Source: Acidimicrobiia bacterium
Lineage (GTDB): Bacteria; Acidobacteriota; Vicinamibacteria; Vicinamibacterales; CAVVIG01
Assembly (NCBI GenBank): GCA_016871175.1
Contig: VFZL01000027.1
Coordinates: 1 to 55,314, forward strand
DNA: 55,314 nt
Direction of reading: 5' to 3'
Shown here piece after piece: positions 18,524-27,966 of the stretch. The first letter of the stretch is position 1. Each line of letters begins with the position of its first letter. The position numbers were made by a program, and so were the translations under genes. Below the pieces are notes generated by a model. That model saw only the letters and a list, made by a program, of their open reading frames with translations. It did no database searches and was not told the DNA's origin.

Positions 18524-19408
18524 CGTGGCCACCGCGCTGGGCGTCGCCGGCCGAGTCACGCGCCCAGTCGAGATGATCGCGACGGCGGCGAGCACCAGCA
18601 GCGTGCCGCCCCACTGAACTGGGGACAGCTGTTCCGCAAAGAGCAATCGACCCCAGAGGAGCGCAAAGACCGGCTGCACCAGCAGCAGAATGGACGTCTC
18701 CAGCGCCGGGAGCCGCGCCAGCGCGTGGACGATGAGGAGCCACCCAACGACCTGGCCGCCGATCGCCAACGCCAGCAACCATTCGTGCGCCGGCCACTGC
18801 GGGACCAGCGAGAAGCCGACGTCGAACACCGACACACACACGGCGCCCGCCGCCAAACCGAATGTCGAATCGAGTAGCGGGCCTACAGGAGGAACAGCGC
18901 GCTGGCTCGCGGCCCGGAACATCAGCAGATACGCGGCGTACGACGCCCCGGCCATCACGCCGAAGACGACGCCCAGGACGGGCGCCTCCCCATACGCGCC
19001 CTGGCGCGCGAGGCCCGACGTCAGCACGATGCCAACCAGAACCAGGGCGAGCAGTGCGAGGGTCCGCCCGGTCGGGCGCTCGTCGTACAGCATCCACCCC
19101 GCCAGCGCGATGAACGCCACTTGAACGTTCGCGATGACGGTGCCAAGCCCCGCGCCGACAAACGCGATCGACTCGTGCCAGAACGCTAGGTCGACCGCCA
19201 GGATGACACCACTGGCGAACGCCAACCATCGAGCCCGTCGATCGCGTGAGTCGACCGACCGGCGCCACTGCCTGATCACGAGCAGGACGGGCACCGCGTA
19301 GAGGGCGCGGAAGAAGACGGCCGTGACCGGCGAGACGGCGGCCAGCCGAATGAACACCGCGGAGAACGAGATGCTCAGCACGCCCGCCAGACCGAGCAGA
19401 TGCGTCAT
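18506..19408 (-). CDS. DMT/EamA-family transporter
   Basis: The 300-residue product is almost wholly hydrophobic with about ten predicted membrane spans in two EamA repeats; the second ends in the typical LETSILLLVQPVFALLWGRL then WGGTLLVLAAV. Such inner-membrane proteins export metabolites, amino acids or nucleosides; the substrate is not predictable. It is alone on this strand between the amine oxidase (convergent overlap) and pepF, which ends 40 bases upstream, so the two may be transcribed together from the pepF side. Confidence 0.9.
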   Translation of the reverse strand: MTHLLGLAGVLSISFSAVFIRLAAVSPVTAVFFRALYAVPVLLVIRQWRRSVDSRDRRARWLAFASGVILAVDLAFWHESIAFVGAGLGTVIANVQVAFIALAGWMLYDERPTGRTLALLALVLVGIVLTSGLARQGAYGEAPVLGVVFGVMAGASYAAYLLMFRAASQRAVPPVGPLLDSTFGLAAGAVCVSVFDVGFSLVPQWPAHEWLLALAIGGQVVGWLLIVHALARLPALETSILLLVQPVFALLWGRLLFAEQLSPVQWGGTLLVLAAVAIISTGRVTRPATPSAVATSAARR

Positions 19409-19448
19409 CGTCTCCCGAGCGCGATTCGACGCCGCCTCGCCATTCCCG

Positions 19449-21293
19449 TTAGGTGACCGCTGACTCGAGCCGCGTCACCAGCGTATCGAGCTGCTGCACG
19501 ACCGCACGGACGGCCTCGGGACGCCCGAGGTCCACCCCGGCGCGCTGCAACAGTGTCATCGGGTGGTCGCTGCCGCCCGACCTGAGCAGCGTCAGGTAGC
19601 GGTCGAGCGCCTCGGCGCGAGACGCGTCCGTCGCTTGCGTCAACTGAGCCATCAACTGCGCGCTGGACGCGAAGCAGGTCGCGTACTGGTAGACGTAGAA
19701 CGGCGTGCTGTAGAAGTGGGGGATACGCGCCCACGTGATGCGAGACTCGTCGTCGTAGTCCAGGGCATCGCCGTGATACGACTTGAACAGCCCCATGTAG
19801 ATGTCGCTCAAGACGTCGGCCGTGATCGGCTTGCCCTCTTCGACGAGCCGATGGGCTTGCAACTCGTAGTCGGCGAACATCACTTGTGTGTAGAACGTCG
19901 AGACGATGCCGTCGATCGCGTGCTGGAGCAGCACACTCCGCTCCCGCTCATCCCCGGCCTGGGCGAGCATGAACTCGAGACACAACGCCTCGCTCAGCGT
20001 CGAGGGCACCTCGGCGACAAAGATCGTGTAGCCCGCATAGACGAACGGTTGATGGGCATGCGACAAAACGGTGTGCATCGAATGCCCCATCTCGTGGGCG
20101 AGCGTGAACACCGCGTCGAGCGTGTCGTTGTAGTTCAACAGCATGTACGGGCGCGCGCCGTAGACGGGCGCTGAGTACGCGCCGCTGCGCTTGCCAGGGT
20201 TCTCGTAGACGTCGATGCAGTGGCCGTGCAAGGCCTCGCGCATCTGACGCTGGTACTCGGGCCCCAGTGTAGCCACTGATGCCGGCAGCCACTCGAGCAC
20301 TCGATCGTAAGGGTACTTTCGGTCGACGTCCGCGATGGGAAGCGTCGTATCGTAGGCATGGTACCTGTCGAGCCCGAGGGTCTTCTTCCGCAGTCGGTGA
20401 TACCGACGCAACGGTTCGGTGCCCGCCTTGGCCTCCGCAATCAGGTTCTCCACGACGGCGGCCGGGATGTTGTTGCCATGCAGTGCGCCTTCCAGTGTCG
20501 AGGCGTACCCGCGCGCCCGAGCGTAGAACCAGTCCCGTTGCAGCACTGCGTTGTAGATCGACGCGTAGGTGTTGGCGGCCGCCCGAAACACGCTGTGGTA
20601 GGCCTTGAACGCCGCAGCGCGATCTGCTTGAGAGCGATTGGTCGCCAGAATGGCGCGGTACTGACCGTAGGTGATCGTCACGTCGTCACCCGACGTCAGC
20701 CGAATGGTCGGGTGTTTCATGTCCGCGGTGGACAGCGCAGCATACGCGTCATTCGGCGCCGACGAGAAACGGCTGGAGAGCGAGAGCAACCGCTCACCCT
20801 GATCGTCCAGCACATGATCCTGCTGACGATAGAGATCCTCGATGGCGAAGCGGTAGATCGCCAACGCAGGGGATTCCGCCATCCACGTTTGCACCGTCGT
20901 CAGCGGAATGCGCAGCAGCTCCGGGTCGAACCACGCGTCGGCCTGCGTCGCCTTCGCGAACAGGATCTGCACCTGCTGGCGTCGCGCGTTGATCTCGTTA
21001 TCCCGTTGGTCCTCGTCGTACCGGAGTGACGCGAAATACCACACCTTGTACTCGAGCTGTCCAACCGCGTCCCGCTGCTGCAGCGCCAGCAGAAGCGCGT
21101 GCGCGCCGGACGAGAGGGTCCCTCTGAGGGCCGCGAAGGCGTCAATGCGGCGATCGAGCTCCGCATACGCCGCCTCCCACGCCGCCCAGTCCGGAAAGAT
21201 GGAGGTGAGATCCCACTTGTAACGGCCGTCGATCGCTCCCCGATCGCGGGGTGTCGCCGTGGCGAGGGTGTCTGGAGAGTACGACGGGCGCAT
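19449..21293 (-). CDS. pepF: oligoendopeptidase F (M3B zinc metallopeptidase)
   Basis: The 614-residue product from ATG 21293 is full length for PepF. It starts with the family-typical WDLTSIFPDWAAWEAAYAEL region and has the zinc site TLAHEMGHSMHTVLSHAHQP with the downstream Glu ligand in VAEVPSTLSEALC. The enzyme cleaves short peptides in the cytoplasm. No signal peptide is seen. The open frame upstream to 21425 has no homology and was left out. Confidence 0.95.
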   Translation of the reverse strand: MRPSYSPDTLATATPRDRGAIDGRYKWDLTSIFPDWAAWEAAYAELDRRIDAFAALRGTLSSGAHALLLALQQRDAVGQLEYKVWYFASLRYDEDQRDNEINARRQQVQILFAKATQADAWFDPELLRIPLTTVQTWMAESPALAIYRFAIEDLYRQQDHVLDDQGERLLSLSSRFSSAPNDAYAALSTADMKHPTIRLTSGDDVTITYGQYRAILATNRSQADRAAAFKAYHSVFRAAANTYASIYNAVLQRDWFYARARGYASTLEGALHGNNIPAAVVENLIAEAKAGTEPLRRYHRLRKKTLGLDRYHAYDTTLPIADVDRKYPYDRVLEWLPASVATLGPEYQRQMREALHGHCIDVYENPGKRSGAYSAPVYGARPYMLLNYNDTLDAVFTLAHEMGHSMHTVLSHAHQPFVYAGYTIFVAEVPSTLSEALCLEFMLAQAGDERERSVLLQHAIDGIVSTFYTQVMFADYELQAHRLVEEGKPITADVLSDIYMGLFKSYHGDALDYDDESRITWARIPHFYSTPFYVYQYATCFASSAQLMAQLTQATDASRAEALDRYLTLLRSGGSDHPMTLLQRAGVDLGRPEAVRAVVQQLDTLVTRLESAVT

Positions 21294-21542
21294 GCCGCAT
21301 GATACTCGACGGCCCTTGACGGAACGCCAGCGCGGCAGGCCAAGGCCGGGACCAGCGCCGCAAGCTGAGTTGGCGTATGCACGCGGGGAACGAACGTCGA
21401 TTCGGGTTGTCCTGGATCTGACCATTTGCTACACCGCCTCGTCGCTGGCCACCGGGTCTCGTGCGACCGCGCCGCCTCAGCGCTGCGCCGGCGCATGTTC
21501 AACGCCAACGCTCCCAAGCAGCGACTGACGGGAGAGCCCCCG

Positions 21543-22226
21543 ATGCCCAGATCGCTCGGCCGATCCTCATTCATTGCCATCGCCGCGGTGCTGCAGTTCG
21601 CGTGCGGCACGCCCACGTCGGAGTCCACGAGCGCACCTCGGGACGGCCAAGGCGCTTCGACATCCGGCCAGGCCACGACGCAGCGCGGTTCCCGCTCAGA
21701 CCGACCGGCGGGCACCGCGGGGACGACAGCGGCGGACCCGATTCCGTCGCGCTGCGGCGACGAGCGCGATGTCCTCCTGCACGCCTACGACACGCAGGGT
21801 ATTCCCATCGACCTCGATTGCGCCGACTTCACGAAGAGCCGCGGCACACGCTCTCTCACGTTCGAGGCAATCTTTCGTGTCACGACGCAACCGTGGGCTC
21901 TCCTTCGCGATCCCCTGCTCGCGCCGAGCGACAAGTGGTACGGCTTGGACCTGCTGATCGAGGCGTATGGCGCTCCGCGCGTCGTCAACAGCAGCTATCG
22001 CGACCCCGTCCGCAACAAACGGGCAGGTGGTGCGCGCCGCAGCCGACACAGTTTCGGCGATGCCGCCGACCTCGACAACGCGACGAAGTCGTTGGAGGAA
22101 TGGCAGCGCATGTGGACCGCTGCCGAGAAGGCTAGCGCGGACTACATCGAGCCGCTCAGCGGCCCATGCAAGCTCAACTGCCTCCACGCCGACTGGCGGA
22201 ACCACGATGGCGGGTATCGACCATGA
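21543..22226 (+). CDS. M15-like peptidase lipoprotein
   Basis: The 227-residue product has a lipoprotein signal (FIAIAAVLQFACG), a low-complexity linker, then a domain with RRSRHSFGDAADLD, matching S-x-H-x2-G-x-A-x-D of D-Ala-D-Ala carboxypeptidases of family M15, and a later His in NCLHADWRNHDGG like the HVDLR ending of M15_3 enzymes. SSYRDPVRNKRAG resembles the substrate-site stretch SSGYRSPxxN. I infer a peptidoglycan-acting zinc enzyme at the outer membrane. Start chosen at ATG 21543. Its stop overlaps ATG 22223 of the next gene by four bases. Confidence 0.7.
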   Translation: MPRSLGRSSFIAIAAVLQFACGTPTSESTSAPRDGQGASTSGQATTQRGSRSDRPAGTAGTTAADPIPSRCGDERDVLLHAYDTQGIPIDLDCADFTKSRGTRSLTFEAIFRVTTQPWALLRDPLLAPSDKWYGLDLLIEAYGAPRVVNSSYRDPVRNKRAGGARRSRHSFGDAADLDNATKSLEEWQRMWTAAEKASADYIEPLSGPCKLNCLHADWRNHDGGYRP

Positions 22227-22929
22227 CCAGCGTGGAGGCTGACTGCAGGTCCCAGCCTGACGAGGGCTCGCTTCGGCGTCTGCGTGCCCTGCGCGCACAA
22301 TTGCGACGATCGCCCTCTGTGCTGCATGGCTGCTCGCCGCGCCGGTTGCCGCGGCTGTCATCAGCGCTGCACCTGACCTGGCCGAGTCGATCACACAGCT
22401 GAAGAGTGAAACCTGGCAGAAGCGCAGCGCCGCGTTCTCGAATCTGGTCGCGCTCGGCGCCGCCGAGGCGCAGCGCAAGGCGGTGAAGCCCGCGCTTACG
22501 GCCTTGCTCGCCGCGAAGCCGCAGCAGGCGGACGCGCTGAAATTGGGATTGATCGGCGCGCTCGATCTCGAGAACGCGGTCGTCCGTAAGGGTGGGTCGC
22601 TCTCAGAGACCTTCAGCGATTACTACGGCGACCTGATCCTCGCCGTGAGCACGCTGAACGACGCGCGAGCGGTGAAAGCCCTCACGGGTGCGCTCGGGAC
22701 TGAGAACATGGCGACATCCTCTCTCGTGGCGTTTGGCGACTCAGCGGTGGACGCGGTGCTCGAGCACATCGCGCAGGGCCCGGACGGTCCGGGTCGCCGA
22801 AGCGGTTGTCTGGTGCTCCAACGATGGGCGGAGCCCTCCGCGGCTGTGACCGTCAAGGATCCTCCGCCGCTGCGAAGGTCCACGTCGGCACCTGCCTCCT
22901 TTCATTTTGAAAGCGGGTCATTCCGATGA
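22223..22929 (+). pseudogene. HEAT-repeat-like secreted protein, frameshifted and truncated
   Basis: The ATG at 22223 overlaps the upstream stop as ATGA, but after about 25 codons coding sense moves to another frame, near 22300. That frame encodes a signal peptide-like TIALCAAWLLAAPVAAAVIS and then helical repeat sequence (SAAFSNLVALGAAEAQRKAV, DARAVKALTGALG, SSLVAFGDSAVDAVLEHIA) of HEAT/armadillo type. That frame has no start codon of its own after the stop at 22258. At the 3' end the repeats stop abruptly near 22860 and the rest (PPPLRRSTSAPASFHF) looks unrelated. A one-base indel plus 3' truncation explains this. Confidence 0.55.
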
Positions 22930-23013
22930 ACGCCGCCGTGAGGGCACCGAAGTTGGGTGCGGTGTCAGGCCAGGTCCCGGCCGGAAACCGGGCTGGGCAG
23001 AAGCCGGACTGAC

Positions 23014-24156
23014 TCAGGAGGTGCCCAAGAGCCGGCCCGCGATGATGAGGCGCTGTGCCTCGGACGTGCCTTGGTAAATCTCTGTCGCCAGAACGTCGCG
23101 AAATAGCCGTTCGACCACCGAGCCCCGTCTGTAGCCTGCCGACGCCAGAATCTGCATGGCTCGATCGGCGGCGTGGTGGGCAGCTTCCGACGCCGCGAGC
23201 TTGGCCATCGAGGCCTCCAGCGTGCTGCGCTCCTGACGGTCCTTTGCCGTAGCGGCCTTCCAGGTGAGCATGCGCGCGGCTTCGAGCTCGGTCGCCCGAT
23301 CCGCCAACATCCATTTGATCGCTTGATAGTTGGCGATCGGTTGCCCGAACGCCTGACGTTCTTTGGCGTAGGCGATTGCCTCGGCCAGTGCCGCTTCCCC
23401 AATACCGAGTGCCTGTGCGGCGATCGCCACGCGGCCACCCTGCAACGCCCACATCGCAAGCGGGAACCCCTGGTCAATGGAGCCGAGCACCTGTTCGTCG
23501 GCGACATCCATGTCGAACTCGAGGTCCATACATCCGAGCCCGCGGACGCCCAACGAGTCCGCACGCGCGGTCTTGGTGATACCCGGACTGTCCATGGGAA
23601 TGAGAAACGCCGTCACGCCCTTGTCCCTCAATCCCGGACGCGTGCTTGCGAACACCACCACCACCGATGCCACCTCGGCGTTGGCAACCCACACCTTTCG
23701 ACCGGTGAGGTGGAACCCAGCGGCGGTCTTCACGGCGCGAGTCTTCTGGTTCGCGGCATCGGTCCCGGCTTCGGGCTCGGACAGAGCGAAAGCGCCGATA
23801 ACCTCGCCCGACGTGAGCCGACGCAGCCACCTGTCCTGGTGTTGCGCGCCACCGGCATGCGCGATAAGCTCGGCGACCAGGGAGTTGGTCACGGTGAGCG
23901 CCACGGCGACCGTCGCGCTCGCGCGGGCGATCGACTCGATCGCGAGCACGTAGCTCAGATAGTCGAGGCCACCGCCACCCCAGTGCTTCGGCACCGTCGC
24001 GCCGAGCAGACCGTGGCGACCGGCCGCCCGCACGACATCGAGTGGAAATGCGCCGGACTCGTCGATCGCGGCCGCGTGCGGTGCGACTTCCGCTCGTGCG
24101 AACGCGTCAATCGCCGCGCGAAACGCCGCCTGCTCGGGAGACAGCTCGAGGTGCAT
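23014..24156 (-). CDS. acyl-CoA dehydrogenase family protein with Gln at the catalytic Glu position
   Basis: The 380-residue product has the full acyl-CoA dehydrogenase fold: N-terminal helices, the FAD/substrate strand region FALSEPEAGTDAANQKTRA and TGRKVWVANAEVASVVVVFA, and the C-terminal four-helix domain with KERQAFGQPIANYQAIKWML. In most short- and medium-chain enzymes the base that abstracts the alpha proton is the Glu of YEGT; here the sequence is IYQGTSEAQRLIIA, with Gln362 (CAA at 23071-23073). No Glu is visible at the alternative isovaleryl-type position (WALQGGRVAIAAQ). It may use another base, act on another substrate, or be inactive. The HIT gene lies 31 bases upstream in the same direction. 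Confidence 0.9.
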   Translation of the reverse strand: MHLELSPEQAAFRAAIDAFARAEVAPHAAAIDESGAFPLDVVRAAGRHGLLGATVPKHWGGGGLDYLSYVLAIESIARASATVAVALTVTNSLVAELIAHAGGAQHQDRWLRRLTSGEVIGAFALSEPEAGTDAANQKTRAVKTAAGFHLTGRKVWVANAEVASVVVVFASTRPGLRDKGVTAFLIPMDSPGITKTARADSLGVRGLGCMDLEFDMDVADEQVLGSIDQGFPLAMWALQGGRVAIAAQALGIGEAALAEAIAYAKERQAFGQPIANYQAIKWMLADRATELEAARMLTWKAATAKDRQERSTLEASMAKLAASEAAHHAADRAMQILASAGYRRGSVVERLFRDVLATEIYQGTSEAQRLIIAGRLLGTS

Positions 24157-24187
24157 CCTTGCACTCTACCGCTGACGCGCGTCGACG

Positions 24188-24688
24188 TCAGCTCCAGTCG
24201 CGTTTGAGCCGCGCGAACACCGGACGCAGCCGCTGGGCCGTCTGTGCGAGATCCTCGGGCAGGACCCGGACGTCGCCGACGACGGACATGAAGTTCGTGT
24301 CGCCGCTCCAGCGGGGAACGAGGTGCACGTGCACGTGATCAACAATGCCGGCTCCGGCCGCCCGACCCAGATTCACGCCGACGTTGATGCCCTGTGGTTG
24401 ATACGCTTCCATGAGGGCGCGCTCGGAGTCCTGCGTGAGCCGCATCACCTCCGCGGCCTCGGTTGCCGTCAGCGCTGCCAGGCCCGCGACGTGCCGGGTC
24501 GGAACAACCATCAGATGCCCATTGTTATACGGATAGAGATTGAGGATGACGAAGGCGAGCGTACTTCGAATCAGAACGAGTTCCTCACGCCCCGCGGTGC
24601 TTGCCTCGCAGAACACGCATGCCGACGACTTGTCACCAGACGCGCCGGTCACGTACTCGAGTCTCCAGGGGGACCAAAGACGATCCAT
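24188..24688 (-). CDS. HIT-family nucleotide hydrolase/phosphorylase
   Basis: The 166-residue product starts MDRLWSPWRLEYV, typical of diadenosine-tetraphosphate phosphorylase-like HIT proteins. It carries the catalytic histidine triad HVHVHLVPRW and an N-terminal CVFC pair that may bind zinc. Substrates in the family are dinucleoside polyphosphates or nucleoside phosphoramidates. It lies 26 bases after the HU/IHF-like gene on the same strand. Confidence 0.9.
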   Translation of the reverse strand: MDRLWSPWRLEYVTGASGDKSSACVFCEASTAGREELVLIRSTLAFVILNLYPYNNGHLMVVPTRHVAGLAALTATEAAEVMRLTQDSERALMEAYQPQGINVGVNLGRAAGAGIVDHVHVHLVPRWSGDTNFMSVVGDVRVLPEDLAQTAQRLRPVFARLKRDWS

Positions 24689-24714
24689 GGTCGCTGGTTG
24701 TTGGTCGATGGTTG

Positions 24715-25047
24715 TCAGACGGCGACGAAGTCCGGCGGTGTCGCGCTGTCGCCGGGTTCCTCGCCGTCGGACTCCCGGTTGATCAGCTCCTTGAGTTCTT
24801 TGCCGGGCTTGAAGTACGGCACCTTCTTCGGCGGGACGTCCACTTTGTCGCCGGTCTTCGGATTGCGACCCTTGCGCGGCTCGCGCTTGCGAAGCCGGAA
24901 GCTGCCGAACCCGCGGAGCTCAATCTTCTCACCGCGGTGCAACGCGTCGATGATCGCCTTGAATACCGTGTCGACGATGACTTCGGAGTGCTTCTTCGTG
25001 AGATCGGAGACCCGAGACACTTCCTCGACGAGCTCCGCCTTGGTCAT
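24715..25047 (-). CDS. HU/IHF-family DNA-bending protein
   Basis: The 110-residue product from ATG 25047 has the bacterial histone-like fold: MTKAELVEEVSRVSDLTKKH, the IELRGFGSFRLRKREPRKGR saddle region, the arm Pro in NPKTGDKVDVPP and VPYFKPGKELKELIN. An acidic C-terminal tail of about 16 residues is added. The arm resembles the IHF-beta type. It follows rpsA by 104 bases, the same order as rpsA-ihfB in proteobacteria. Confidence 0.93.
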   Translation of the reverse strand: MTKAELVEEVSRVSDLTKKHSEVIVDTVFKAIIDALHRGEKIELRGFGSFRLRKREPRKGRNPKTGDKVDVPPKKVPYFKPGKELKELINRESDGEEPGDSATPPDFVAV

Positions 25048-25151
25048 GCTGCCGCCAGTGGACGTCGGTATGGGCATGTCAGGCTCATCCCTCGCGGCCC
25101 AGACGAACGCCAGGCCACACCGCCTGGCACCCGTCCGAGGCACGAGCCGTC

Positions 25152-26933
<1,782 letters not shown>

Positions 26934-27121
26934 GTCGCGCAAGTCCTCCTGTCGTCCCTCGTCATCGCTCGGCCAGCACAGGCGGCTCCGCGCGACACCG
27001 AAGTGTCGATTGCCGGCTATTGGTGAGGGGACCGGCTCCCCGGCGTATTCGGCGCTCAGCCGCGCCAGGGCGCGGGCGAACACCCGCACTCCTGCGCGTC
27101 TTGCTTGCCGATAAGCAATAG

Positions 27122-27151
27122 ATAGTACGACACTTATCGAAAAACTGTCAA
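27122..27151 (-). promoter_or_regulatory. sigma70-type promoter for rpsA
   Basis: On the minus strand TTGACA (27151-27146) is followed after 18 bases by TACTAT (27127-27122): a perfect -35 and a good -10. It lies in an AT-rich stretch between the divergent H1-like gene and rpsA. Start of transcription is expected near 27115. Confidence 0.7.
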
Positions 27152-27171
27152 GGTCAGAAAGGACGTCGAGC

Positions 27172-27897
27172 ATGGCCAAACGGGCCGGACGCCGGGCGTC
27201 GCAGAAGCCCGCCCATCGCAACAGTTCCAAGAAGGCCGGTAAGCCGAAACGGCAGGCGACTCGGAAGTCGGCCGCAGCACGGCGACGGTCGGCCTCCACC
27301 CGGGCCGCCAAGAGGAAGGCGAGCCGGCGGCCCAAGGCCCGGATCGCGTCCAAGCCCGCGCCGCGACGATCAGGCGCCAGGGCCAAGGCCGACAAGCGGC
27401 CGGCAAAGGTGCGTTCGGCGCCGTCAAACCGACCTGCTCGGCGCCGAGTCGCCACCGCGCCGACGTCATCCCCGACGAAGGCGCCGAAGCCCCCGCGCCG
27501 CGTGCCCGTGGCGCTCGCTCGGGACCGCCGAATGCTGCCAGAGGACGAGCGAATTCCCACGCCACCGTCGTCGCTGGACATGGATCGGCGTGGTTCGGCG
27601 GTTCGGACGGGTCGGGCCGAGATGGCCCAGGAGCGCGAGAACCTGGGCAATCTGGGTGGTCTGACGGGCGGGGACGTCGACGCGGATGCTGAAAACGCAT
27701 ATTTCAGCGGCGAGGAGGCGGCTGGGGGCGATAACCCGACGCCCGATCAAGGGGTCGTCGATGACATCAGTCGGTCGCTTGGGGTGGAGTACCAGGACGC
27801 CGAAGAGCTTCGAGGCAGCGACAAAGTCGCCGACCGCGACAAGCACCGCTGGGAGCTGGACCCGGCGTCGTCAGAGGACTACAAGGATAGGCGCTGA
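27172..27897 (+). CDS. histone H1-like basic protein fused to a DUF6335-type domain
   Basis: The 241-residue product has two unlike halves. Residues 1-115 are rich in Lys, Arg, Ala and Pro without fold signals, like bacterial histone H1 homologues (KKAGKPKRQATRKSAAARRR). Residues 150-241 are acidic and match the DUF6335 pattern: ENLGNLGGLTGGDVDADAEN, TPDQGVVDDISRSLGVEYQD and DKHRWELDPASSEDY. ATG 27172 is preceded by AAAGGA. It starts 21 bases from the -35 box of the rpsA promoter and is divergent from rpsA. I infer DNA or nucleoid binding by the basic half; the role of DUF6335 is unknown. Confidence 0.75.
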   Translation: MAKRAGRRASQKPAHRNSSKKAGKPKRQATRKSAAARRRSASTRAAKRKASRRPKARIASKPAPRRSGARAKADKRPAKVRSAPSNRPARRRVATAPTSSPTKAPKPPRRVPVALARDRRMLPEDERIPTPPSSLDMDRRGSAVRTGRAEMAQERENLGNLGGLTGGDVDADAENAYFSGEEAAGGDNPTPDQGVVDDISRSLGVEYQDAEELRGSDKVADRDKHRWELDPASSEDYKDRR

Positions 27898-27966
27898 GCC
27901 CGTGTTGGCGACTGAGCCCTGCAAGCCGACGAGAGACAGTCGCAGGTGACTGGTCGCCACGAGCGA

